Source: Xylogone sp. PMI_703 (taxonomy: Eukaryota > Ascomycota > Leotiomycetes). Taken from it: a stretch of 64,000 nt of DNA. Location: positions 1,054,001 to 1,118,000 of the forward strand of contig JAJTUQ010000008.1 in the NCBI GenBank assembly GCA_021399445.1, given 5' to 3'. Below, in pieces: positions 1 through 11,913 of this stretch (positions within the stretch are counted from its first letter, which is position 1; every line of letters begins with the position of its first letter). Below the pieces are notes generated by a model, which was not told where the DNA came from, searched no databases, and saw only the letters and a program-made list of their open reading frames with translations. The position numbers and the translations under genes were made by a program.

Positions 1-2376
1 GGGAGGGTCAAGTGGAGATTTCCCTCTTCCATAGCAGTCTAAGCTTGGATAAAATTTATGCACGATCTCCCACAATAGAAGAACACAAAGATTCGAATTC
101 ACTATGTATGTCTGCTGAGAATCAGGCAAATCCACAACTCACCGCTGCTATCTTACAAGTTTTGAAAGACTTTGGAGCTCCGGCTCCTGCTGGCCAACTT
201 GAGTCGCATCACCCGAATCGGCAACAACCGCAGACGGTATTTGCTGAGGCGCGTCAACCCCCTCATAATGTTCAGCACCCACCAAGACATCAGTCACGCC
301 CAAATATTTCTCCTCAACACCCTGTTTCAAGATCTCGTGCACAGGAGATTGACTAAGTTTCTAAATTTAATCAAATCTGTTTGAAACTTGATCAAGTATG
401 CTCAAAATTAGACCACGATCGGATCGCCTTACTAACTGATTTGTGGAAGCAAATGAAAAGAACAAGAATCCTTGCGAGGGCTCATCGATCAAGTTTCTAC
501 AAAGCTAGACCGTGTTGCCTTGGAGCTAGGCCAGGTCTTGAGATGGTGAGACACCTTAACCGACTACCAGTAATATCTAACTGTGAAGGAAAGTGCGCAG
601 CAATTGGATAGGAGGAATGAGGAGTTTTCAAGGTATATCCATTTCTAACTAGAAGAGGTCTAGCTAACATTCCCAAAAAAGAATAACCTCGACAGAAATA
701 CAAGCAATGAAGGATATTTATTGAAAAGTTTGGGGCTTGGGAAAAGGGCATATTTGGAGCCCTTTTGGTTGATATCAACCAAGGTTCGGTGAAGTCAAAC
801 GCACAACGAGGAGCTGTTCCAGATCGAGTCACATCCCAACCTGCGAATAAGTTAATTATCACCAGCGGCCCGAGCCCCCTCATCCTGGCCATCCAAAGTC
901 GTTTACCGAACTTGGACCACAGAATTCGAACACCTACGAGGAAGAGTTCAATGATTATAACATGGATCGGTTCTTTACCGATGATAGGTGAAGTAGGATT
1001 TGGGCAAAACGATATTTATTGTGTTATGTAGAATAAAAAGTATTATTTAAAACTCGTCTGCTATTTCTGGTTGGTACTAACTTAGATGTAGATGATAGCA
1101 GGACTACGTTGTCGAAAAGGAGAATTGTAATATAGAAAAACAATATAGATCACGTCTCCTATGTGAAGGCCTTTTCTCTTGGATGAAGGAGGTCCGCCTG
1201 CCTTTGAAGCAATGGGGTCATAAATGGGCGTGCTGCAGTGTTGTAGGGACCCCTAGTGCATGTGGGGACTTTGAATCAGGTTGAAAATTAAGCTTGGCTT
1301 GATAGGCAACAACACGTCTCGTATTGTAACAATACTAACTTAGCATATATAGGGAACCCGCGCACTACATTATTAAAATATGTGGGGTATGTTTAGTAAA
1401 TTATACAGTGATATGGTACGTATTATGTATTAGCACCTAGAAACTGTTGCGAGATTAACTAGTTCTTGAACCACATCTGAAGTAATAGCAAGTAGTAATA
1501 ACAACTGCACAACGAAAGAAATCTAGTTGAGAGTAGCTAATGCCTAGGTTGGATATGACTTGATTCATTCTAGCCACTCAGTCCCATCATAAGATCTACA
1601 ACCTGAAACTCAGGAAGCCGGGAGGATAGATGACCCAATCATTCGAGCTACTCTACTCTACCTAGTGTTATTTCTCTGTTCCTATACGACTGACGTTTCG
1701 TACGGTGTCATCGAGGCTTGCATGGTGTTTAAGATATCTCCCCGGTGAAGTAATTGAGTGGTTTAAACAGCCTTACGCTAATTAGCTAAATCTCCTGCAA
1801 CTAGGTTAACCTAAGCCGCATCTCTCCAAGTCCGGGGCTTAAAGACCCGATGTGAAGTTTAGTATTTTTTTAAAACTTGCCGAAATCACCGGCTGTATGA
1901 GACCGATATACTTGGTGCGGCTGAGTTGAACCCCATTATGGTGCAGGACTTGTTTTATTTGAGAATTCTCGAGATTTAAAAGGCCAAATTCATATTGATT
2001 GCTCAGATTGCACAAACTCCAATATGATATTGTACTCTAGGATATGCTGTGACCAGTATGGAGATCAGTGGGCTAGCTCAAGAGAGAAGGCTGGCCAGGT
2101 GGTTCCAGTTAACCATTTAATCCCACACATTCAGGGTTTACTATGAGTCACCTGAAACTTCACTGAGTGACTCACTGGTATAGGTATCATTTGAAAGGAA
2201 CTGCCTCCAGCTTCAGTGGTTCCTCAGAGCCTCGTTAGGCATCATCTTTGCTTCGTAGAGAATTTAAGAACTGAATGTGCACCTTCATTACAAGATGTAC
2301 TGGTTGTAACTATTAGCATTGAAAAGTACTGCTTGGGGGGAAACACAGACAGTAAGATGGGAAATAATGGCCCTGT
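1..2376. other. No recognisable gene (decayed or intergenic)
   Basis: Only short overlapping reading frames occur here and none shows a motif I recognise. The stretch at about 700-960 on the + strand reads fairly protein-like in one frame but has several stops, so it may be an old coding remnant. Base composition and broken frames are compatible with decayed repeat sequence leading into the reverse-transcriptase scrap that follows. Confidence 0.5.
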
Positions 2377-2803
2377 AGTGCTTTATCGCCTCTATACCAT
2401 GCTTCCAGGAAACTAAACAAGGAAATCCTTCTCGACAAATTTCCACTACCCCTGTCCAGACAAATTATTGATCGCATGGCCACGGCTAAGTACTTCACGA
2501 AGCTCGATGTCAGGACTGGCTTTAACAACATCCGTGTCCGGAAGGGAGACGAATGGAAACTCGCATTCAACACAGCCTTCGGGCTTTACGAGTATACTGT
2601 GATGCCCATGGGACTAGCGACGGCTCCTTCGATATTCCAGCGCTTTATAAATGCAACCTTAGCCCGGTACTTGGGAATCTTTTGTTTCGCATACCTAGAC
2701 GACATTATCATCTTCTCGGAAACCATGGACGACCACACCCGTCATGTCACCCAGATTCTGGAAGCTCTGGAAAAGAACGGGCTTCACCTTAAGCCGGCGA
2801 AGG
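2377..2803 (+). pseudogene. Ty3/Gypsy reverse-transcriptase fragment
   Basis: One frame reads continuously through the central reverse-transcriptase fingers and palm: RKLNKEILLDKFPLPL, then KYFTKLDVRTGFNNIRV, the MPMGLATAPSIFQ block, and the catalytic box FAYLDDIIIFS with its two aspartates, ending at LEKNGLHLKPAK. This is the Ty3/Gypsy order. There is no gag, protease, RNase H or integrase around it, and homology stops abruptly near 2800, where sequence belonging to the opposite-strand gene begins. The frame continues a little further as nonsense to 2868. It has no internal stop across the conserved part, so it is less mutated than the other retroelement in the window. It is a scrap left by insertion, deletion or recombination. 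Confidence 0.9.
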
Positions 2804-3962
2804 TGCTTGGCACGAAACCACGGTCCACTTTAGAGGGAGGAGCAGAAAAGACGCCAAGAAAAGTTTAGGAAAAGGTCCGGCAGTCTCTTTAACAAGGCTA
2901 GGTTGCTTGAACCGCTTACAGCCAGAGCAATGTTGGACGTCCTCCTGGCCTGTAAACTCCCCTGTATGCTCCTGTATATGCTCCCCCGTATGCTCCCCCG
3001 TATACTCTCCTGTATGCTCCCCAGGCTCTCCCATAGGCTCAGGCTCTGCTACAGGCTCTACTCTAGGCTCTACTCTAGGCTCTACTCTAGGCTCTACTCT
3101 AGGCTCTACTCTAGGCTCTACTCTAGGCTCTACTCTAGGCTCTACTCTAGGCTCTACTCTAGGCTCTACTCTAGGCTCTGGCTCTCCCGGCTCAGGCTCT
3201 CCCCGTTCAGGCCCTTCCAGCTCTATTAGCTTTTGTATAGCCTCTTCCCCCTGGCCAATATAACGCTCTACAACCTCCCATCCTACAGGCTTATTTGTAA
3301 GCCTCCAATCTAGCCTTTTAGCTGTAGCTCGAATATACGCCTTATAAAGCTTTTCCCACTCAAACCAAGCTAATCGGTCCCCTCCTTCTCTAGCCTTCAA
3401 ATAGAGCCAGCAAGCCTGTGTAATCCAGAAAGTGGTCCATTGATCTTTTGAAGTAATTGGCATGGTAGAGAGCTTTGAATTGTCAACGTCTCCATCCCAT
3501 TCAGGCCAATGCTTTAGAGTACTCTGTCTATTCTCCCATGCGCGTTTGCCTATAATTATATTAGAAATGGTTTACAGACCGTATTATACGCTTACCTTGA
3601 TCGATTGATTTTATATATAAGGACCTGTATTCAATACGCTTACTCTGGTTTGAGCATAGTTGTGCGAATTGAGCCTGTTGAGCTTTGATAGCCTTTTTGG
3701 ATTCCCTTATAACCCTCCGTTGTTGACGTGCTTTACCTTCCTCCGATACCATATTCGACTGGCCCTTTCGCTCTAAATATCGATCTTTTAGTCTAGTATG
3801 ACAGGTATGACAGGAGGTAGTATGGAACCCATCTTTACGGAAAGGGTATGCTGTGATTGGCTGGAATCTCTTACAGGTAGCACATCGTAATCGCTCTGGA
3901 ATAGGGGATTTGGTTCCTACCCAAAAGTATTGATCTTGCTTTGATTGAACAGAGTTGGCCAT
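2789..3962 (-). CDS. Cys-motif protein with (PREV/VEPR)n tract, 3' truncated
   Basis: Two exons, 3962-3596 and 3549-2789, joined by a GTAAGC...TATAG intron, phase-checked, 375 codons. Near the N-terminus is a probable zinc site, CATCKRF followed about 20 residues later by CHTCH. The second exon has a Trp-rich helical block (around WTTFWITQACWLYLKA) and then a Glu/Pro/Arg/Val tract encoded by ten perfect 12-bp repeats. Close to the end a second CSGCKRF half-site appears, without its partner cysteines. The last ~45 codons read antisense through foreign DNA and the reverse-transcriptase scrap, so the native C-terminus is probably lost. I do not know the family; the repeated CxxCKRF motif suggests a metal- or nucleic-acid-binding protein, possibly transposon-borne. 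Alternatively it is a dead copy. Confidence 0.55.
3053..3172. repeat. 12-bp coding minisatellite, 10 perfect copies
   Basis: The unit aggctctactct is repeated ten times without a mismatch, flanked by imperfect copies on both sides. Being a multiple of three it keeps the minus-strand frame and encodes a four-residue Arg-Val-Glu-Pro period. Confidence 0.95.
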
Positions 3963-5342
3963 ATTGCAGACTATACTACACAGTATGAAAGTGTATAGTA
4001 TGTACGGAGGTACAGAGTATTGGTAACCCCTATTATTAAGGAGTAAAGCGTTGATCGGTTTGAGCCTGATTACGTTGTTTCTGTAATTGTGGAGCGTATG
4101 AACCAATCAATTAACTACTTTATTTAAATTACATAAGATGCTACTCTAGGGAACAGATCTACGATATGAACCAATAAAATCGCTCTGTTCTGATTACGTA
4201 ATTTGCCCGGTGTCACTTTCTACGGAAGTAAACACAATAGAATAATAGATAGCACAACTACACCACCATGAGTCATCCTGTCTGCCGTGCGGACGGTGAG
4301 GCTAGGTCCCAAAACGTCTTCTACAGTGCTTTATACTAACACCGGCTCTGCGTTGTGCCTCAGCGAATTCCTCTAGGTTACGCAGGTGTGAAGATACGCC
4401 CATCATCCTAGCAACCGATCATCCGCCACAACGCATCTCAAACAACAAGCCGAATCAAAACACTAATATATTTCCAGTCACGCGTTACCGATCGATTACC
4501 TATATATATATAAAGATAGCATGAGGCAGGAGTTCTTGATGGAATTTGCAGAAGACTAGGTGGATGGCCTAGGAGCTCAATTCATGATCCTCGCCCAGGA
4601 ACACCATCTGGCGGAGTCGTACATTAAACTCGTGGGGAAAATATGCTTGATGTTATGAAATTGTAGCTATAAATTGTGGATTGATAGTGGAACTAAGTAT
4701 TAAGTACCATGAAACTCAACACTACTCTCACGTAGTCAAGTTCTTCAAAGCTTCGTCGGTTTCATTTCAGCCACCGCACCGAAAACGTTACTTCATAAAA
4801 TTTGTAATTAGCGGAGCGCTGGCACTACAGTACCGGGCGTATATGCATGTGCCACCTCCGAATAACCCACCCGAAGCCGAGCAGAGAATTGGGAACATAG
4901 AGTGAGAATTGCAAAAGTGGGATACACAGACTCAGTTTAAAACCCAATACTGTAATCCACTAGGAAATTTGGTCGGTCGCTACACGAAGAGGCGTTTACC
5001 ACTGAAAGCGTTGGGCTATCAGTTTCAGGAATGAGTCAGGAGAATAGTACGGTTGGTTCAGGAAAGCGCAATTTGCCTCAGCCACGCTTGGCTGGGCCAG
5101 TCTGTTGGCCAATGTAAATGGTATCGGAAAGTATAGCCGATCGGAGTTGGTCGTGGCTCGCTTTGGCTCGTGGCTTAATCAGTTGCCGCTCGCTTGGAAA
5201 TCAGTCAGGCGCCTGATTAAAGCAGCCAGGCTCCCTTCCAAATCCAGATTCAGAATTTGCCGACATTAAATTGAGTGTGAGTATAAAGTTATATTAGTTA
5301 GACATAATTAATATTTGACCCTTTAGAAATAAGATTGTTTTA
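3963..5342. other. Intergenic, no gene seen
   Basis: A 74-codon frame at 4681-4905 (+) has no recognisable motif. A short TATATATATATA run lies at about 4500. Composition changes near 5280 from mixed to strongly AT-rich, marking the edge of the decayed block that follows. Confidence 0.5.
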
Positions 5343-6233
5343 TTTTATAGTTAATGAATTTAACTTTAATTTTTAAATATATAACAAGATTTACTACTAG
5401 ACTTGAAAAGAGAAATTTAGCTTATTTTACGTCAAAAGTATTATTTCTAATCCAAATTATATTATTACGTTTTTTCTTTACTGAAAAGATATACTTTTCA
5501 GTATATTCTTCTGTACTCATTTTACTAAATCCTTCTTTAACTGCTTGATCTCTGATTTGTTTAACTGTATCAACATATCGAGAATTAGGTAATAGCCGAA
5601 AGTCTGTGTTTTCAGAGCCAAGGTTATTAGCAACAACTCCTGTAATTATATTCAGGACTTTCACGTTGAACAGATCCATCTTTAATTGTAATATTTTAGT
5701 AAATGTTATTATAACAGATTTGGAAGTGTTATATAAACTTAAGTGAAGGTAAGTTAGTAACATATTAAGCACAAAAATCAAAACAACTGATATTCACTTC
5801 CAAATAGAACATTAAGATAGTCAGATATAGAACTGGTATTTACAATTATACCTTTGGCCTTTATAATCAATAGAGCAAAAGCTTGTGTTATTGTAATGAC
5901 TTTTCATAGATTGACTTTAAATATCCTTTTTGTCTTTTGAATATTTGTGTTTAGCAGTAATATCATCAAAAATACGTCTGTGTTATTGTATAAACAGTTT
6001 AACCGACTGTTAGTCTTGTTTTCGATGAAGCTAACAGTTGCTTTGATGTTAGATTTTGAGGTAACGTTAAACTTAAGCAAATAAATATTGTCCTTGTTGT
6101 TAAGACTTTGCATCTTGGAAAATTTCTTAACAGAAGCAAAAACTTAGTATCCATGTTTTTGAAAGCCTTAGGCTAATGCTGCTCTAATACTCTTATTACT
6201 GTACCTAATGATTAAGATACTCTTCTGGTTCAT
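5343..6233 (-). pseudogene. Short-chain dehydrogenase (AYR1-like), RIP-mutated
   Basis: Reading the minus strand from ATG at 6233 gives a classical SDR from end to end: the Rossmann start (MNQKSILI...), the KVFASVKKFSKM turn, DNIYLLKFNVTSKS, the degraded NNAG box now NNTD, the beta-5 INTSSIS-like strand, the catalytic Y-N-T-S-K (YxxxK) and the IITGVVANNLGSENTDF segment. An intron with GTGAAT start, TACTAAC branch point and TTAAG end fits between the NTSSIS and YxxxK parts. In-frame stops occur where CAA/CAG/CGA/TGG codons are expected. Known relatives reduce 1-acyl-dihydroxyacetone phosphate or similar ketones with NADPH. The gene is dead; the 3' limit is approximate. Confidence 0.85.
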
Positions 6234-7366
6234 TGTTTTGGTATTGGTAGACTTTAGGTAATCAGACTAAGTTATCGAAAAGAGAAAAAAGAGTATTACA
6301 CTTCTTATGATTAAGGATAAAAAGATGTTATCTTGAATATGACTAACTCGATCACTTTAATATCTAACATCACTAAACTTATATAATATGTGTACTAATA
6401 AGAGAATTAGACCAAATGTAACCCGTTGGCCACTTTATTATACCGGCGTTGAGAAAAAGAAGTACATTAATCGGCGTTATAACTTAAACTAATAAATAAT
6501 CATAAGTTTACATTCTGACTACCCTAGCCCGTATATAAATACCAGAAATAGTAGTATTCAAATCTTGTTAGACAGAGACGTATTATTACGTTTAAGTTTA
6601 ATCTATTGGTATTAAGATTTACAAGTTATCGATCTCTTTAACTAGGAGGTTATTGCCGAGGCGTGCGAAGGTATGGGTTCCAGACAATGTCTTAGGTTAT
6701 GAAAAGGTTATAGCTTTCCAGGAACACAAAAATTAATTCGCGGTTTACGGTATCAAAATTGACATAAAGTTGAACAGTGCGTTCTTTATCACATACAAAG
6801 ACCTAGTGTATTTATATAGAGCTTAGAGGAAATAAGGAGATACACATATAGTTTGTGGTAGTTGGTAGAAATTTGGGGCTTTATCTTCTATGTACTTGTT
6901 AGCTCATCAGCAATTTCTGACGGTTCCAAGGAAAACAATTACTACTATCTAATTATTAGAACAGCCTTAAAGTACTAGGTGGTGTTAAAGATCATTTATC
7001 TATACAACCATTTCTGATTAGCCTACATTTAGTTTCCTAAAATGGATCATGGGTATAAAGTAATGCACTTAATATAGATCCACCAATGTCATTCTTAGAG
7101 TATCATTTCTGAAATTTATAGTAATAGTACCTACTTAAAGTTGTATCTTGGGTCTATTTAAAATGTATGTACATGGAGTATAGGCTTTTGTTATAGAATA
7201 TTAGTCAAGTTTCTATTGTAAGTTAATTTCGGCGGTGTCATAAAAGGGTCTTTCATTACTACGAACTCGAAAAAGCGTCTTGGAAAGTATTTGTCGATTA
7301 TATCGTATATAATATCTAATTATCCTAGCTACATATTTTGCCGGTGTCTTTATTACGAAGGAAGGT
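6234..7366. other. AT-rich intergenic between two dead genes
   Basis: No frame of any length carries a motif. Very AT-rich, as in the flanking pseudogenes. Probably the former spacer and promoter of the dehydrogenase, mutated along with it. Confidence 0.5.
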
Positions 7367-8534
7367 CTACCATTCTTGTTGAAGTTAAGTAAACCCTTGA
7401 AATGTATCCACATTAAAAACGGAACTGAGCCTATGATTTGGATATACTCCCCAGAATTTGTGTAACATGCCAGGATATATATCAATCTTAGTTTTAACTC
7501 CTTCTCGTCCTAACAATTGTTCGTAAAGTAATCTGTCATCTCTAAGTGGATCTGTATTACATATCTAAAAGTATGTTGACGAAAGACCTTTATAACCCTT
7601 TGTGTGATTATATGAGGCAAAAAGTGGGGAGAACAGGTTAGGTTTATAGCATTCCAGGATCTTATTAATACCAGGCTAATTGAGTAGAGAGGTACTTGTG
7701 TTCTGCTCAAGAACCAAGTACAATGGCTTATGTTCCTCCGGGACTGATAAGAAGTGAAGTGTAGACGGAATGGCGAGATATACCCCAGTTAGAGGAGGAC
7801 TGAGACCCTCGTGCAGGGCCTCCAAAGCAACTATAGCTGAAAGATTACCACTGGCTGAAGTGTTACTGATAATGAATCTAGCAGAAGGATCTGCACCAAG
7901 AGCTAAGACATTCTCTGCCACCTACTTTTCATGAGCCAATCGAAAGAACAAACGTGGAAGCATCAGATTAAAGTAAACGGAACAATGGAATCGAAAACAA
8001 TGGCACGTACCCATTAAATTACATCCCAACAGTCTTTAAGAGTCGTTGGAAAAACATGCTTTAGTGCAATTCTGTAGCTCATGCTTACACAGACAAACCT
8101 GAACTTATCAGTAAGTAGAGCTGTGTTCTTCACTTCATGCTCTGGGGTGCCAAGGATGAAAGTGCCCCTATGTATTAAGACTACTAGAGGATTACCCCCT
8201 TCTTTGGGAACTTTCGGTGAATAAATCAGTAGTAGGATATCATACCCATCGCAAGCCTTGTAAGTCTTATTTGTGACGATGATAGTGCTAAGAAGAGCTT
8301 ATATTCGGTCTGTGTATTATTCGCCTAGAGTAGTCATTCTGTTATGCATTTCCTTAATTGTACTGAGCAATACGTCAAAAAGAGCTTGAATCTTCATTAT
8401 TTGGACAGTTAAAGATTAGTATATAAATGATGATATTAAAGCAAAAAAGAATGCTATACCTTGACGAGCTCTGCATCTGGCTCTCTTAGTTTTAGGATAC
8501 CTTCCACAGTAGTTGGAGACTCTTTTAGTGCCAT
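7367..8534 (-). pseudogene. Alpha/beta-hydrolase_3 esterase, RIP-mutated
   Basis: A full esterase can be followed on the minus strand from ATG at 8534 (MALKESPTTVEGILKL). After an intron come GYDILLLIYSPKV, the oxyanion box HGGGF now mutated to HRGTF, SYRIALKHVFPTTLKDCWD, an intron ending TAG just before VAENVLALGADPS, the nucleophile box SNTSASGNLSA (normally GTSAGGNL), a PLTGVYLAIPS segment, and PLRDDRLLYEQLL followed by the catalytic-histidine region PGMLHKFWGVYPN. Stops fall at expected Gln codons (for example after TSLLN). The hormone-sensitive-lipase-type fold would have acted on small esters or lactones. It lies in the same orientation as the dead dehydrogenase, 1.1 kb upstream of it. 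Confidence 0.85.
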
Positions 8535-9261
8535 AATTCTTATCTATCCTTAGTTGTTAAAAAATATAAAGTTAATAATAGCCGTCTTTAGGTAGTAGTT
8601 AGTATATTAATGTATGAAGATAAATGATATTTATAAGCTGCCAGTCGGGAATTGAATTATTCTGGTCACTTTATATGAAAATTAATAGTCAAATGTCAGC
8701 TGCATAGTCACATTCTGGCTAAGTAAGTACGTGGACAATATCCCTAGCAGGTTGCCAAAGTGGCCCTGCTGAATTACCCTTATGTAGTAGTATATATACG
8801 TAGCCATGCTTGCTTTAGAATATTGTAGTGGTTAACATAAATCTTAGGGAAATAATTAACCCAAAAACATATTAAGAATGATTCTGGTTAGGATTGTAAT
8901 TGCGGAGTCTAATTAAAGCTCAGGTATAAAGGGTTATAGAACTGGCTATATATATAATCTTGGTCACTTTATAAGACGATCGCTCATGATTCGTTGCCTA
9001 GTACAACTGTACCTCATTTTTATTGGGACGAGAACGTTCAATCAGGCTTGACGTAGATTACATATGCTATAGAAACTTTTTAACAGAATAACTTCACACT
9101 TGGATTTTTCAAATTTATCTTATTCAAGCAAATTGCACCTAGGATAAACAACCCATAGTGCAAGATATTACTAAAGCATAAGACATTCACCTAGCTTCAC
9201 AGTAGGGCCAATGCGATCTTTCGTTTTAGCTTTGACTAATTATGAACACTATTCTTCAGAC
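8535..9261. other. Intergenic, AT-rich, no gene seen
   Basis: No recognisable frame. Probably contains the decayed upstream part of the FAD-oxidoreductase remnant that becomes readable at about 9262. Confidence 0.4.
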
Positions 9262-9534
9262 CAATACTCAAAACACAGATGACTCCTTGCACACTAACTC
9301 TTGGGTGTGGAACTGACAGCGGAAGGCACTGAATTCAACACTTCTCCCTTTGGAGAAACTACGTCACCCATTTGCTTCTCGGCGGGAGATTGCGGGATCA
9401 AGGCAAAAGCTTTCAGCACAGCAAGTGGTCAAGGATCGATGGCGTCAGCTGTTGTAGCTTATCAAATAGCGTTTGAGAAGAGGGTAAATAAAATGAGAGG
9501 ACGATGGAAATGGAATACCATGTTATATATTTAA
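9262..9534 (+). pseudogene. C-terminal remnant of thioredoxin-reductase-like FAD oxidoreductase
   Basis: The frame from 9301 reads LGVELTAEGTEFNTSPFGET, then SPICFSAGDC, then KAFSTASGQGSMASAVVAYQ. This is the second FAD-binding signature (F-ETS-x-x-G-V-F-A-x-GDC followed by STA-x-QG-x-x-A) of pyridine-nucleotide disulfide oxidoreductases of the thioredoxin-reductase/GliT type. In the same frame upstream are stops where Gln or Arg codons are expected (LLAH-stop-LLGVEL). The catalytic CxxC and the N-terminal two thirds are absent. A fragment, not a working gene. Confidence 0.7.
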
Positions 9535-9770
9535 CTTGATCTGGTACAGGCCAAGCGATTAATCGGACCTGTAATTCATATCTTATGCATTTTGATAGTC
9601 TGCACTTTTAATATTCATGGTGACAGCATTATTCCTATAACAATTGGATACTTTTTTGTGACGACGCATAAAGTCAAGCGGTAGTAAACAGTAGCTTTAT
9701 CAATAGAAACTGTGATGGTTACAGTAACATGATTGCGGATATTCACATAGCAGATAATAAAAGTGGCTGA

Positions 9771-11913
9771 CTAGTAAACGAAGATGAAATCCTCATTCTT
9801 CAGGTCCGTCTCATCATCAAATGCCTTGTCTCCAATCCGGTCCTGGGATTCTTCTTGGCCCTCAATTACCCCAGCCGCAGCTTGAGTCTCTGTAGCATTC
9901 ATCATTGATTTGTCTATGATCGTTGCTGATTTTCCCAGCTGTACACGTTTCTTGGCGTGACTCTTGTTCAGTATAATGAGCCATGTTGTGGTGAATCTGA
10001 AATTGAACAATATCAGCAGGATTCACAGGGAGAATGATCTGTTGTGACACTCACACGACAAGAATGATAAGAATAATAAATAGAATGAGGCTGTGGAACT
10101 GTCAGTATGGCTATTATAACTGGACTAGGATAAAGTTACTTGGATGTAAGACCGCGTTTGTAGCCAGGGGCTTCCGCAGTAGTATACAGGTGTGGACCAA
10201 TAATCTATATCTCAATTAATAGCTGCAGCGTGAGGAGAATAAACCTAGCTAACATTGCCTGCACTTTGCCCAATGAATAACACTGCTGTTGTTGCCTTCT
10301 TCTTAGTCTCGCCAGCGGTATTCTGAGCTGACCAGGAGTAAATCAACGGTGCTGTGGAAGTATGTTAGTGTTCATAGACGTGTTTTAAGATTACTATGAG
10401 ACTTACAAATGCCAGGATAAAAGGAGATAAGGTAGTAACCAACAAGCAGTGGCCCACGATGAGTTGCGTCATGGTCTAAGCACAGTAAGATTACACAGCC
10501 GGCTATTGGTGGAATACAAAGCAGGGCAAGAACGGGTCCCTTCCTCTTTATATACGTTGCAAGTGCAGCACCGCCCATTGTGGCAATAATTTGAACTGCA
10601 CCAAAGGGAATGTTAAGTAAGATGGTCTTGAACTGATCAAACCCGAAAGAGTTCACAATCAAAGGGCCAAATGTGGTGATGCCACCGCTTGGGATGCTAG
10701 AGACGTCAGTACCTATAAGAAAAGGACACCGAGTAAGACGATTTACGATATTGAAAATATCAAGGCGAACCAGCACCAGGTCTTGATATCAAGCAGACTC
10801 TCGTTCACATGGTCCCATCTCCACTCGTTTGAGTCTACACCCATCTGATTCGCACGAAGTCTCTCGATAGCAAGCAGCTTATCATGATCATTGAGGAACT
10901 TAGCATCAACAGGGGAATCAGGTAAGTAGACACTAAACAGGCATGATGAGTACTGACATAGCAGCACAATATATTCAGGAAAAGGTTTACTTACAAGACA
11001 ACCGCAGAGAATACGACAGTGACAAGGCCACAGAACAGAAAGATGATCTATAGACATTAGCGGACGGAATAAATGTTGTAGACATCATCCGTCATAGAGA
11101 GTGATGAATTGAAAGCCTTGCCTGGTATGAGTGAAGAGCGGAAGAGTTGATGTGGCCTAAACCCCAAGCCAAAAGACTGCCGACCTAGGAAATGCTATAT
11201 TAGAGATTGACATTGCATAGCAGCGTCCGGTAGAGAACGAACCATGTTTGTAATCCCATTCATCGCATACCACGCAGCATTTCGGTTTGTCTGCTCACCC
11301 CGACGCCACCACATCTGGGTGATGGCAACAAAAGCAGGGGCTATTTACGAGTGTTAGCCATCGATGTCAACAGGGGAGACAGCGCCATCCTACCCACTGA
11401 GGCCTCAAAGGCGCCTAAAAAGAACCGCGTAGCGAGCAACGATTTATAGGTCCTGGCAGCCGCCATGCAGCTCAATATAATGCCCCAACAGCATACCATA
11501 GTACCGGCGAACTTCCCAGTGGGGAGCTTGACGAGGAAGTAGGCGATAATAGGCTGCATGACCAACTGTGCGATGTAGACGATGGAACCAAGCCATGAGT
11601 AGTCTTGGCCATGGAGGTGGGCATCCTTGATGATGCCGAAGACGCTCGCATAGGAGAGAGTCGACTTGTCCAGCTGCTGCAGGAAGTAGACGACTAGAAG
11701 AATTGGCAGAATGGTCAGATCAATCCTGCGGAGGATCCTCCGGTCGTCTTCAGGCGACACGACGATGGTCTGCTGGGCGCTCTGGAGCAGCTCAGCCGCC
11801 CTATCTTTCCTGGCGGCCCTGATATTCTTCTCGTCGGAGATGTCGTTGTAGTTCTCGATATTTTCGACATGCTTCTTTTGATCAAACGTCTCAGGGTTGC
11901 TTGCGCTCGCCAT
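9771..11913 (-). CDS. Dal5-type allantoate/organic anion permease (MFS, ACS family)
   Basis: Intact, 544 residues, ten exons, phase-checked: 11913-11394, 11340-11243, 11184-11122, 11047-10995, 10932-10747, 10696-10407, 10351-10254, 10204-10140, 10090-10055, 9996-9771. The third intron starts GCAAGG and is a GC-AG intron; the rest are GT-AG. Family marks: IDLTILPILLVVYFLQQLDK before TM1, GAFEAS, QMWWRRGEQTNRNAAWYAMNG, YLPDSPVDAKFL, SIPSGGITTFGPLIVNSFGF, AEAPGYKRGL and a C-terminal tail ending DFIFVY. Members carry allantoate, ureidosuccinate, nicotinate, dipeptides or other small anions across the plasma membrane. It lies 0.5 kb downstream of the aldoxime dehydratase, same strand, so it may import a related nitrogen source. 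Substrate cannot be told from sequence. Confidence 0.93.

Noticed and set aside
3053..3172. CRISPR-like regular repeats
   Set aside because: The 12-bp units are contiguous, without spacers, and lie in frame inside a coding exon.
2903..3263. Two + strand frames full of SRLY or LGST repeats
   Set aside because: They are antisense reads of the minus-strand minisatellite; the minus frame alone continues into conserved non-repeat protein and splices in phase.
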